A stretch of DNA of 64,000 nt from Mytilus galloprovincialis (taxonomy: Eukaryota > Mollusca > Bivalvia > Mytilida > Mytilidae). The notes beneath the pieces were generated by a model, which was not told the DNA's origin, made no database searches, and saw nothing but the letters and a program-made list of their open reading frames with translations. This document shows, piece by piece, positions 12,401 to 22,683 of this stretch (its first letter is position 1; every line of letters begins with the position of its first letter). Position numbers and translations under genes: made by a program. The DNA is taken from the NCBI RefSeq assembly GCF_965363235.1, contig NC_134850.1, positions 30,654,102 through 30,718,101 on the forward strand, read 5' to 3'.

Positions 12401-15400
12401 AGCTAACATAGACCACAGTTAATTTGGTTAATCTACCCAATTTCTTTGGATTTTAATGTAGGCAACAAACTCTTTAAATTGAATTTTTTAGTTAACAACT
12501 TACCTATACTAGCTTCTCCTAGGATTAGATAAGATGGCACAAGCTCTATGCTATCTAGACCATGGACATCAATAGCAAATCTTAGGGACTGCATTGCTGC
12601 TGGTACCGCCTGTTCATGACGACCTTCAAAAAGTAACTTCTGTCCCGTTGTGCGTGTAAGGTCAATCATTGTTGTCTGAAAAATGTATAATATTTTTTTC
12701 TCTGTATTTTCAAAAATATACAAAAAAAATGATTGTGTGATGGTTTAAAACAATATGTTATCCATCCAAAATTCATAAAAAATCTGAGAAAAAGAGAAAT
12801 TTGGCATCTTATTTATACAAATTGTACCATATCATCAATTATAACACAATGTTAATGATTTATAATGAAATCATTCAAAATCTGTAATTTTTTACCATGG
12901 TGAGTCCAATAGTAAGATGAAGATATTTTATTCAAAATATTTCAATCTTGATGAATCTTTGGAAAAAAATGGTGAGTTCGGACAGATTTTTACGAGTCCA
13001 TAACTTGCCTTAGTGACTCATGGACTCGCCTAAGTGAGAACCCTGACAGATACATGTAACTTTAGTATCATATTAAAGCACTATAGCATCACATTACCCA
13101 TTAAGTTTTGGAGATCACTGAAAATATTTATATATATATCTTCAATATAACATACAAATACGTTATCAGTGGAACTGTGATATTCAAAGAATTGATATTT
13201 TATTACCTCCTACTATCTAGGGGAAAATTAGATCACCAAGGTGCCAAGGTGGTTTTAAGGCCAAATAAAATAGTATGAGTGGTTCCAGTTACATCTGAAA
13301 ATAAGTTAGGGTAGGTAAGTAGGGATTTTTTTTTTATTTTATGGTGTTTTTTTAACATTGAGTCTATGGGAGCAACATTCTGACTTTAACAGTGCTTGAT
13401 GTAAAAATGACAATAAAATCTTTAGGGTAGGCTATTTTAAAGACAAAAAAGTAGGGACTGTAGGGTAACTGGAACCACACATATATTTTAATTTGGCCTA
13501 ATATGGACATTTGATTAAGATCCTAATTACAAATAAAATCATTAAACCTCACCTTTTTCATTAAAATATGTCTTTCTCTTTTCTGTCGTTCTTCCTGTGA
13601 GGGTAAAAAGGGGGCACCTTGTCGTAAAGCTATCAAACTTTGACATATTTTTTCATGAATTCCTACCCAATCAGCTTTCTGATGTTCCACACTACTGCAA
13701 AAATAATTTAAATTGTAAGATTTATTACTAATTACTGAATGTATTCTGTTTGTCATGTCTTTCCACATGTGATCCCAGTACTTTTTTTTGTTTTTATACA
13801 TTTACAGTTAATTGTGTTTGTACTATAATTATGCATACCCAATAGACTTGATAACTAACTCCATTTATAAGTAAAATACAGATACACAGGTACAAAATAT
13901 TAACAAAATTTCCTTCTAAATACTAGCTTTTGATCATAAACAAGCTTCTGTCTAAGTTTGGTACAAATTAAAAATAGTATAAGAAATTTATTAATTTTTT
14001 TTAAAAATCTAACCACAGAGTGAATGTGTTGTTTCCTGGCAGAAAATCTAAGTCCATTTAAAAGTAAAATACGGAAAAAATGGATTAATTTTTTTTACAA
14101 AATTTACTTCTGTATACTATCTTTTGATCATAAACAAGCTTCTGTCCAAGTTTGGTACAAACCCAGGGTAGTTTAAGAAAGTTATTAAAATTCTAAAAAC
14201 TTTAACCACAGAGTGAATGTTATGTTTCTCTGCAGAAAAACTAAGTCCATTTATAAGTAAAATACGGAAAAAATGGAATTTTATTTGTTCAAATTTAACT
14301 TCTGGATACTATCTTATGATCATAAACAAGCTTCTGTCCATCTTTGGTAGTAATCCAGTATAGTTTAAGAAAGTTATTTAAATTTCAAAAACTTTAACCA
14401 CAGAGTGAATATTTGTGGACGCTGCCAACAATGACACCGACGACTACAGAATGTAGGATCGCTTAGTCTCGCTTTTTCGACAAAAGTCAAAGGCTCCACA
14501 ATAAATGCATCTGTTTTGGTAATGCATAATAATCCAAACTTAGAAAAAGGCCTAGGTCATAAATAAATTTTATATATTTCATACATGTACATTTCAAATA
14601 TGAAATCTTATTTTACTTTATACTAAGGATTCGTATAGTACTACAAAAAGTACATCATCATGTATACAAATCCTTGATTAAACAAATAATATAATTTGAT
14701 ATGAAATCTAAATGTAAATTATTAAAATATTAATAAACACAATGTCAATATTTGAATTAATGTCTCTTCTAATAAAACTTTATCTAAATATGCATCACAT
14801 AAGTTTTTAAATGACACAATTTCTAATCACCAACCTTTGCTATTATTCATAAAATTCATCAATATTTCAAAGTTCATGTCATATACATTTTACATCCAAT
14901 ATAAAATTATTCCTTGTAAATATTTCTTTAATTAGGGCCTGATCGACTTTAAGTGTGGGATGAATCCACTTGTGTTACATGTAGAACGACTTGAACAGAT
15001 CAACTTAGGCCTATAAATACACCTACAATGTAATCGATATTTGTCCAACATAACTGGACATCACAAAAGTCCCCTTAAAATTTTGATGTTATAATAGAAA
15101 TATCTGACGCCACAATGCAAAAGGGGTTGTTGTATAACCTCAAAAGTTCAAACCGGACAAATTCTCAGGTCAGTGTGACAAATTTTCAAAATATTGATTA
15201 GGTGTATCAACAATACAACATGAAAGCTACTTACAAACAAATAAATATGCCATGTTTTTTTTCATATATATACAAATATCGAACTGTTTAAATTTCTGCC
15301 ACAAAATTCTTAAATACTGTTGCCAATAAAATACAAACCCCATGGTGTTTATACTTTTCGCGACTGCATATATAACTTTGTAATTTTACTAAAACATATG

Positions 15401-17073
15401 TTTCAATTACTCTGTTCTTACCAATAATACGTTACTCGACACTTTGTACACTTCAAACCGGACAAATTCTCAGGTCAGTGTGACAAATTTCAAAATATTG
15501 ATTAGGTGTATCAACAATACAACATGAAAGCTACTTACAAGTTACATACAAACACAGGGATCTCCATGGATGAAAATTGAACCATGGAGGAACTTTCACC
15601 ATTACAAACCGTGTCTACGCTGTACAGTGTAGCGCAATCGGAAGTATTTTATCCCTCCATACAAGGAATGATGAACATGCTAATTCATTGCTTATTTAAA
15701 TTATATTTATTTTAATTTTCATTATAGAATTAGAAGTATCAATATTTTCATTTATTGCCGTTTTTAACCATTCAAATGCCAAGTCTTCATGGTCCCCCCT
15801 TAGTCGAGAATGACCAAAAGCTGTCTTGAAGGTCCCCATGTAGATTTCTTGTATTTTTGGTAATTGTTATGGGGGTTAAAAATCATATGATGTGGAGCTT
15901 ATTTGTCATGGACACTGTCAAATTCAGAACCCATTACCGGTATGGCTGATTTGCAGCAACAACAAAACAATTCGTACGGGTTATGTTAAAGGTTAAAGAG
16001 ATTTGTAAAGCAAACGTTGACAAATGAAAAGGTTTTTAATGACTTTATCTGGCAAATTGATGCTGTGCAACATGCATCTTTCTAGTCTGAATAGAAACCG
16101 GAAACGCGGATGTATCAATTTGATTGTAATATACGAAATGAATTCGGAATTACGATACGATATTTTTTTTACAGGAAATATTTAAGTTTTTACTTTTAAA
16201 CTTTTAAAGTAATTCTAAATTATCGTTACAGCAGTACTCGAGTTATTTGCGATGAAATAATATTTACTGTTTTGCGTCTTGTACTTCTTAAGAAAAGGGG
16301 GATGCTGATTGATTGCGTAAGTCAAAATAAAGCACGTGTTCGACTTGTTAAACTGTTTTCTTTGTAACTGGATTATTAATTTATTTATTTAACCTAAATT
16401 ATCATAATCATTTGCTGAAACTTAGTTGATTAAATCGACAAATGGACCGTCTATCCTCAGATAGTATTCTCCTGTCTGGTTTGTTGATCTACCTGTATAC
16501 AAGCTCAGGTACAAGTGATTAGCGATCTTAATCCGGATATCCCTCAGGCGTTAGAACTGTATTGATTATAACATAAAAAGCCCAAGGGTTATGCAATTAC
16601 ATGCATTTGATTATAATTGATAAAAAAATGGCGTCGGGCTACAAAAAACGATGAAGTTTTGAACGATGGCGGAAGACAATTTAACAATGGTGCAAGACAA
16701 TTTAACGATGGCGCAAGTCATTTGACGATGGCGCAAGACATTTGAACGATGGCGGGGCGCCATCGTAAAACAGGCCATGGAGATCCCTGCAAACATACTA
16801 TGTTTTTTTTATATATATACAAATATCGAACTTATTAAATTTCTGCCACAAAATGCTTTAATACTGTTGCCAATAAAATACAAACCCCATGGTGTATATA
16901 CTTTTCGCGACTGCATATATAACTTTGTAATTTTACTAAAACATGTTTCAATTACTCTGTTCTTACCAATAATACGTTACTCGACACTTTGTACACTGAA
17001 TAAATGCTGGTTTCTGACATAGTTCACAATTTAAATTTGTCCCTTTCGGGTTTGCAAGAGGATTCAACGTCAT
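6439..17073 (-). CDS. ZMYND12: ZMYND12, MYND zinc-finger axonemal protein (8 exons)
   Basis: The coding exons on the minus strand are 16967-17073, 13553-13694, 12504-12675, 11898-12067, 11269-11391, 10601-10724, 7646-7791 and 6439-6558. All junctions are GT-AG and phases agree, giving 367 residues; human ZMYND12 is about 365. Exon 1 plus exon 2 encode a complete MYND finger: C16, C19, C27, C30, C36, H40, H49, C53, with the usual x2, x7, x2, x5, x3, x8, x3 spacing. The helical remainder (from about 84) fits TPR-like repeats, for example LYRNLGLLYAAKGEYDDSL and GGYFHMANVFFRQGRMEIAD. The ATG is chosen because it opens exon 1 shortly before the finger. Known biology: ZMYND12 is an axonemal protein linked to TTC29 and inner dynein arms of the sperm flagellum. 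A possible ATTAAA poly(A) signal on the minus strand is at 6334-6339. Introns carry several transposons and two partial exon duplications. Confidence 0.93.
7899..8798. mobile_element. pogo/Tigger-like non-autonomous transposon, 900 bp
   Basis: The left end CAGTAAAACCTGTGTAAACC and the right end, read inverted, CAGTCAAACCTGATTAAACC form terminal inverted repeats, and TA flanks both sides (7897-7898, 8799-8800). CAGT termini with a TA duplication are typical of the pogo/Tigger branch of Tc1-mariner. Several subterminal copies of ACCGGTTT occur near both ends. No transposase is visible. It sits in ZMYND12 intron 6. Confidence 0.8.
9063..10295. mobile_element. hAT-like non-autonomous transposon, 1.23 kb
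   Basis: Terminal inverted repeats: CAGTGTTCCAGCTAGG at 9063 and CCTAGCTGGAACACTG ending at 10295. Just inside, GCGCCCTGTGCCC and its inverted relative near 10260 add imperfect subterminal repeats. The flanks share ATGAC, shorter than the usual 8-bp hAT duplication, so superfamily rests mainly on the CAGTG tips. No transposase frame. It lies in ZMYND12 intron 6 next to the pogo-like element. Confidence 0.7.
10690..11050. repeat. Tandem duplication containing the start of ZMYND12 exon 6
   Basis: The block from about 10693 to 10870 is repeated with divergence at about 10871-11050; both contain AAATGATTATACCATATATT and TATTCATGGGTT. The upstream copy (in the gene's direction) therefore carries a second version of the intron 5 acceptor and roughly the first 35 bases of exon 6 at about 10872-10907. 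It is not needed for the reading frame and is probably inert. Confidence 0.8.
12148..12290 (-). mobile_element. SINE, 3' portion, reverse orientation
   Basis: GATTGATTGACTGATGTTTA is the reverse complement of an AATC-type SINE tail, followed by the reverse of the conserved body (GGCAATCAGTTTTCATTGGT, then AGAGTTCCCTGAGAGAACTC). It matches the copies at 21672 and 3055. It lies in ZMYND12 intron 3. Confidence 0.7.
13857..14510 (+). repeat. Second copy of the 191-bp-period dispersed element
   Basis: Same internal units as 3830-4585: CTAAGTCCATTTA...AAAATACGG at about 14048 and 14240, AAGCTTCTGTCCAAGTTTGG between them, and the same right end GAATGTAGGATCGCTTAGTC. Located in ZMYND12 intron 1. Confidence 0.8.
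14625..14676. repeat. Small hairpin element, second member
   Basis: AAGGATTCGTATAGTA, a loop of about 20 bases, then TGTATACAAATCCTTG. Same arm sequence as 2934-2968 and 46974-47008. Confidence 0.55.
15149..15555. repeat. Local duplication including part of ZMYND12 exon 1
   Basis: Block A (CTCAGGTCAGTGTGACAAAT to AACATGAAAGCTACTTACAA) occurs at about 15149-15240 and again at 15451-15541. Block B (15241-15450) is repeated at about 16795-16995, where it includes the last 30 or so bases of ZMYND12 exon 1 and its splice donor. At 15420-15450 the copy preserves donor and partial exon (AATACGTTACTCGACACTTT) but has lost the start codon and first two cysteines. Confidence 0.8.
15556..16789. mobile_element. 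hAT-like non-autonomous transposon inside the duplication
   Basis: Perfect 15-bp terminal inverted repeats: CAGGGATCTCCATGG at 15556 and CCATGGAGATCCCTG ending at 16789. CAAACA abuts both ends, which is shorter than a standard 8-bp hAT duplication. The right subterminal region (about 16660-16760) holds five degenerate 20-bp repeats of the type ACGATGGCGCAAGACATTTG. No transposase frame. It separates the two copies of block B in ZMYND12 intron 1. Confidence 0.75.
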
Positions 17074-17608
17074 TTTTACATTTGTACGAGATCACATTTC
17101 ATTCAGTCGTCCATCTTTATTGATATGCTGTTGCTACGAAAGCCGTCAATCATTGATTGCGCTGATTTAATATTGTTGCATGTAAAGGGAGAGAACTTTT
17201 GTTAAGTTACTGTTGCTAGCAACTACTAGTGCTTGTATAGTCGTCACGTTAAAAGCCGTCCCCTTTAATAAACCTAAGCAACACACTCGCCATTTTACCA
17301 TCAAGTAAATTTACTCAATTCTTACTTGATTGGTAATAATTAAATATGGATAGCTTACTGTGAAATACAATAATAAACACTAGTTTTGTAGAAACATTAT
17401 CCCTTAAACCATTCACATTATCATTTATGTGTGTGTTTTATGCTCGTCCTAGGTAGTTTCGCCCTAAATATAAAAAAAATGATTTGAACAAGAATAAGAT
17501 TTATAGATTTTTTTTCTGTCTATTTCTTCAGTTAATTGTATATAAAAAATAAAAATCGAACCGGCAACTGGCAAACTTGACAAAAACCCGTGACAATATT
17601 TATCTTAC

Positions 17609-17753
17609 AGTGGCGGATCCAGGGGAGGGTTCCGGGGGTTGGAGCCCCCCTTTTTTTGGACGATCAATGCATTTGAATGGGGACATATAGTTGGACCCCC
17701 CCCCAATTGCCCTGGGTTGGGACCCCCTTTTTAAAATGGCTGGATCCGCCCCT
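17609..17753. mobile_element. G/C-run MITE (family D)
   Basis: CAGTGGCGGATCCAGGGG at the left and TGGCTGGATCCGCCCC at the right are inverted repeats. Between them, runs of C and the phrase CAATGCATTTGAATGGGGAC are shared with copies at 31338, 59966 and 61078. From 17754 to 18275 there is no gene; a short ACTT microsatellite is at about 18088-18110. Confidence 0.7.
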
Positions 17754-18277
17754 TTCCTTTAAAAAAAAAGGGGGGGGTGTTAAACTAAGTTTTAAAAAAG
17801 ACCATTTTGTCATAAGCGAACCATTTAGCTTAATATACGGCCGGGTTTAGCAATGTTAAACATTTTCAAAAAAGAAACAGTGTTTTAAAAAACTTTTTAA
17901 AACATAAATTATATTTAGTTTACTTATTATATTCAATACTATGTTAGCCTATACTTATATTCGTTTGTATGCTTATGAGTACTTGTTTTTGTTAGATGGA
18001 ACTTTGTTTATTGTGATAATTGTACATATGATTTTGTCAGTTGTAAGAGCTTATGAGATATGTTACTTATACATGCGTCCCGTTACCAACTTACTTACTT
18101 ACTTACTTGTTCTCTGTTGAAGGTTGTATTATCGAATTCGCATGGGTATCACCTCCTCCAAAATATCTAAATATATGATATACTTATATAACATGAATCT
18201 GGGTTATCGTATGTTTGTAAATATTGTTTGTCTTGGTAATAATCCAATATCTTAGAGTTTTTTGCACCAATAACAGA

Positions 18278-18560
18278 ATTTGAATTTGAATTTGAATTTG
18301 AATTTGAATTTGAATTTGAATTCGAATTTGAGTTTGAACTTGAGTTTGAGTTTGAATTTGAAATTCGATTTTGAATTTGAATTTGAAATTCGATTTTGAA
18401 TTTGAATGTGAATTCAAATATGAATTTGAATATTAGAATTTGAATTTGAATTTGAATTTGTATTTGAATTTGAATTTGAATTTAGATTTGAATTTGTATT
18501 TGAAATTGAAATTGAATTTGAGTTTGAACTTTGATTTGAATTGGCAATTGCATTTGAAGT
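18278..18560. repeat. TTTGAA hexanucleotide array, degenerate
   Basis: About 45 units of GAATTT with single-base variants (GAATTC, GAACTT, GTATTT). The hexamer keeps several frames open on both strands, producing Asn-Leu and Asn-Ser strings that should not be read as proteins. Confidence 0.95.
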
Positions 18561-18779
18561 TGAGTTTAACCCTAATGTTGTTAGAACCTTTGTCATTTGA
18601 TATGTGTAAGGTTGTCTCTGTTCTTTCTTATTTCTTCAATTAATTAATAAAAACAATCAGTGCAATTTTAAAGCTTTCTGAAAACTTTCAAAATCACACA
18701 ATCATTCACTTTATTGTTTAATGTGTACAAATCATGATTATACTATATAGTAATATTTCGATTAAAAATGTATCATCGT

Positions 18780-19720
18780 GACTACATCTGAAATTATCTC
18801 AATCGAAACTTGATTTTACAACCCTGTATACCACCATTCCCAATGAGAAATTGAAAATTCGTCTGAAAGAAATAATCCACAATGCTTTTCGACATAAAAA
18901 TGGTTACATACGCTACAAATCTATTACTTTGGGACACATGTACCATACGGCATATTTTGTTAACAGTGAACACACAGGTAAAACATGCTACACAGAGGAT
19001 CAAGTGATCAGTATACTGGTGTTTCTCATTGTCAAAATATTTGTTATTTTTGGAGGTAGACTTTTTCATTAAATTGTCGGCATTCCTATAGGAACGAATT
19101 ATGCGTCTCTCCTTGTCGACCTCTTTTTATTTTCATATAAGTCGGAGTTCCTTCGGACACTTGTCAAAGACAAGAAAATCAAAAAAGCCAGGTCATTTTT
19201 AAAATTTCACATTCAGATGTATTCTTTCCAATAACAATCCAAACTTTCCACTAATATATCTCGTAGAACTAGAAATTAAAGAAACAACAGACACGGCTTC
19301 CTCCGTCTCATTGTTAGACGTATACCTCGAATTTGATATATACACGGTCATCTCAGTACCAGAATATATGGCAAAAGAATGATTTTAATTTTGAAATTAT
19401 CAAGTTCTCCCATCTAAGTAACAATATACATATGGGATATACTTTTCCCAACTTATTCGAGATTCAAGACTGCTTGCAGCTGCTACTCAGACTTTGTAGC
19501 ACGTCACCCGTGTCTGAGCAGAAAGTCGATGAACCAGGGGGTATGTCTAAGAACGTCTCATCCTTTTTTCTAAAACTCTCCATCGGAAGATACCATGACC
19601 TTGTTGATAAATATTCCGTATCAACTTTACTGGCAAATAATACACGATGGTCTTGAAGTATAGATTCTTGATACTGACGTTTTTTGTCTTAATATCGCGT
19701 TAAAGTATTCTTTTATCTAT
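18780..19720 (+). mobile_element. Penelope-like reverse transcriptase fossil
   Basis: Translated segments match the reverse transcriptase common in molluscan Penelope-like retroelements: TTLYTTIPNEKLKIRL near the start, VGIPIGTN soon after, DFNFEIIKFSHLSSNI-type text near 19380 (here with LSNN), and a terminal GRYHDLVDKYSVS. The copy is a fragment, broken in several places, and both ends are ill defined. Family assignment is from remembered motifs. Confidence 0.75.
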
Positions 19721-19832
19721 CATTTTGAATATTACTTTTACTCTTTATTGTATTTTTCTGATATCTATTTGACGTGGCTCGGTACTTGTATATCCCGATG
19801 CGCGGGTGTGTTCCAGCTCTTGTTACTTTCTA

Positions 19833-20185
19833 CTATATATCGATATAGGAATATGTGGTGTGAGTGCCAATGAGACAACTTTCCATCCAAATAACAATTT
19901 ATAAAAGTAAACCATTATAGGTCAATGTACGGCCTTCAACACGGAGCCTCGGCTCACACCGAACAACAAGCTATAAAGGGCCCTAAAATTACTAGTGTAA
20001 AACCATTCAAACAGGAAAACCAACGGTCTAGTCTAAATAAAAAACGAGAAACGAGAAACACGTATAAATTACATAAACAAACGACAACTTCTGACTATGT
20101 ACATATCAGTGCTGCTAACTCTTACACACATGCGTTAAAAAGATTTTCACGCTCCAGTTCAGAAACTGTTAAATTTTCGTCCTGA
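19833..20185 (+). repeat. Dispersed repeat family A
   Basis: Long copy with TGTGAGTGCCAATGAGACAA, TACGGCCTTCAACACGGAGC, TATAAAGGGCCC and ACATAAACAAACGACAACTT in family order. The 86-codon plus-strand frame inside is repeat-derived. Confidence 0.85.
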
Positions 20186-20274
20186 AACATTTCGCTAAAG
20201 GACGATTAAACATTGTTACTTCTTTTCACATTTCTTTTTCAAACAATACATATTACCGGGTTTGTAATTATATA

Positions 20275-20460
20275 AGTAACACGACGGGTGCCACATGTCA
20301 GTGAAGCGGAATCTGCTCACCCCTCCGGAGCACCTGAGTCAGTCACTCCCGTTTTGGTGGGATTCGTTTTGTTTGGCCTTAATACCTTTTTATGTAGTGT
20401 TTTGAAGACTTGTTATTCGTTTTTTTAACACGATTTGTTAGTCTCTCATCGTTTTATGAG
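20275..20460 (+). repeat. Dispersed repeat family B
   Basis: GGGTGCCACATGTCAGTGAA, then TCCGGAGCACCTGAGTCAG and TTGGTGGGATTCG. Related sequence occurs at 34720-34880 on the same strand and at 39480-39730 inverted. From 20461 to 21670 nothing gene-like is visible apart from poly(T) stretches. Confidence 0.7.
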
Positions 20461-21671
20461 TTTTGATTTTCTTTTTGGTAACTTCCGCCTCCTGTTGAAA
20501 GTCAAAGTGTGATAACCGTATATCATATTTGTGTTGAATAATCACAAAGCAAGAATGATTTCTATAAACGCCATTAAAAAAAGTTTGAAAAGACGATTTC
20601 TGAGGTTATGACCAATCAAGAACTACGTATGCCAGACATAAGTGTATAAATCTGGCAATTTTATTTTAGATGGAATGGAATCTGTGCGAGTATAAAGGAT
20701 CTACAATTTAACTTTTATGAGGGGGGATAGGATGGAAAATGTTGTCCATTGTTGTAATCTATGTCCTGCACTTACATTTTTTACTCTGTTCGGTGCCTTT
20801 TTTTAATAGTTTATCGTGACTTTTTTTACATAAATTGCCAAGTTGCTCATCCTGTCACCTCCTTTTTTTTTTAATAAAATCTCCTGTCCTGCATTTTTTT
20901 CAAATTTCAAACCCAACTAAAAATCAAATGGTAGCTCCTATAATGCATTCAATGAAGAAGAAAAAAATAGAGACGTGGAAAACAAATCTTTTGATGGTTT
21001 TATTTACAAAAATAACCTGGCGCACATTTATAACAGTTAAAAAACAGTCCATATGATGCCAGAATGAGGAATACATAATAGTATTTTTTCACAGATTAAG
21101 AACTTTTTTTACTTCTCACCCCCATTTAAAATAGTTTGTCCCTAGTTACAATAGATCATACCCTGTAAGGGTAAATTCATTTAAAAAATATATCCTGCAA
21201 ACACTAGATTCAGGGCAGGGTCATTTCTTTATAGTTGAACATTTTTGTCAATTTGTCCCTATTCTTTATATTTCAGCACTCCATTATTGTCATTCGGCAA
21301 TACTCGGTAGAATCCGCTACTCTCCTTGGTACGGAATCGACCGAGTTGAGACGAACTCCATTATTGTATATGCCTAGTTTTCTCCACTAGGGTGCCAAGC
21401 ATTTTTATTTGGATCAAAGTTCCACAAATTAGATGCGACAGTTTCGTCCTATTTTGTGATGTCAAGGCCATTTATAGCTTATTTACTCATTCTATAGAAG
21501 ACTGTACTGTGAAATATAGTAGGGTAGCAGCTTATATCTCTGATAGATAGCTATCTCATTGGCAATAATACAACATCTAATTTTTATGCAACAAAAAATA
21601 ATGATATTCTTTGGTTTAACTATATGTGATTATTTTTCTCTTTCAAGTAATTGTTATTGCTATAGTTTCCT

Positions 21672-21764
21672 ATCGAAAGTCGGTGGTTTTCTCAGGGCAC
21701 TCCGGCTTCTTCCAACCAAAAAACTGGCCGCCACGAATAAGCCTAAAAGTGGCGTTAACACTCC

Positions 21765-21821
<57 letters not shown>

Positions 21822-21822
21822 G
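21672..21822 (+). mobile_element. SINE 3' body with long AATC tail
   Basis: GGTGGTTTTCTCAGGGCACT, then GGCCGCCACGAATAAGCC, AAGTGGCGTTAACACTCCAC and about twelve AATC units. The cleanest copy of the conserved SINE body in the window. The 81- and 88-codon frames ending in Ser-Ile-Asn-Gln repeats are artefacts of the tail. Confidence 0.8.
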
Positions 21823-21947
21823 TAATTGGAGGTCAAACAAAATCATAATGAGCACAAAATGGAATTTATAATTATTTACAACCGGTATAATTCGAACTTC
21901 TAATCCTTGCACATCTTATACAATAAATTTCCAGTACAAACGAACAA

Positions 21948-21970
21948 TACATATATATATATATATATAG
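21948..21970. repeat. (AT)n microsatellite
   Basis: About eleven AT dinucleotides. The rest of 21823-22600 shows no recognisable gene. Confidence 0.9.
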
Positions 21971-22608
21971 ACACAATCTTTATAAAAAATGTTTTTGAGA
22001 CTTGTGATTTTTAAATATATAAAACTCTATGATGATTTTCTAGATGAGAAAATGAAGTGTATGATAAATGACGAACTAGATCACAGCTAAGATTATCATC
22101 ACCACATAGATGACAGGTACCTCCATTTATACTTGTTTAGTACACAAATCAATCCCTAATGCAGTCTTATATCTCAAGAGACATTCAATGTTTGCATGGT
22201 GGAAATAATTCAGTATGCAACGCAATGACTTAGCTTAACTCCCAAATTCGAAGACTTTAGAGGACAGTTGTGAAGATTCATTTAGTTGAATATAGTTGAT
22301 AAAGACGGCACTATGCTTTTATCAATCCATGGTCTTGCATTTTCATAATGGCATTCCATTTTAAACTCACATTGCAAATGAACCTGTTACTTGAGTCATA
22401 GTAAGGTGGTTAGTCGCACTGATGTTCTTCTTGAGTTGTTGCTGGATTGAACGTCCATCACTATAGATAACTCGACTAGATAAATTAAAGTCAGAAGGTT
22501 GCTTAATCAATTTGCACACCTTTCTATAGAAAAAAGGCAGAGTTTACTATTATCATTTAACTGAATTTTGGCTTGAATATGCAGAAATAAGTTTCTTATT
22601 GACACCAA

Positions 22609-22614
22609 TTTATT
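22609..22614 (-). promoter_or_regulatory. Possible poly(A) signal of the GTPase gene
   Basis: AATAAA on the minus strand about 70 bases after the stop codon at 22684-22686. Position is suitable; AATAAA is common in AT-rich DNA, so this is only plausible. Confidence 0.45.
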
Positions 22615-22683
22615 CCAATAAATTAGACATCTCTGAAAGTTGAATTGATATGAAATCTGTCATGATCGATTTTTTTCGTGACG

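Noticed and set aside
16600-16789. GATGGCG repeats considered as additional YY1 sites related to the satellite
   Set aside because: The unit lacks the AAGATGGCGGC context and belongs to the subterminal part of a transposon.
18184-18643. Asn/Leu- and Asn/Ser-rich frames on both strands
   Set aside because: They are translations of the TTTGAA hexanucleotide array.
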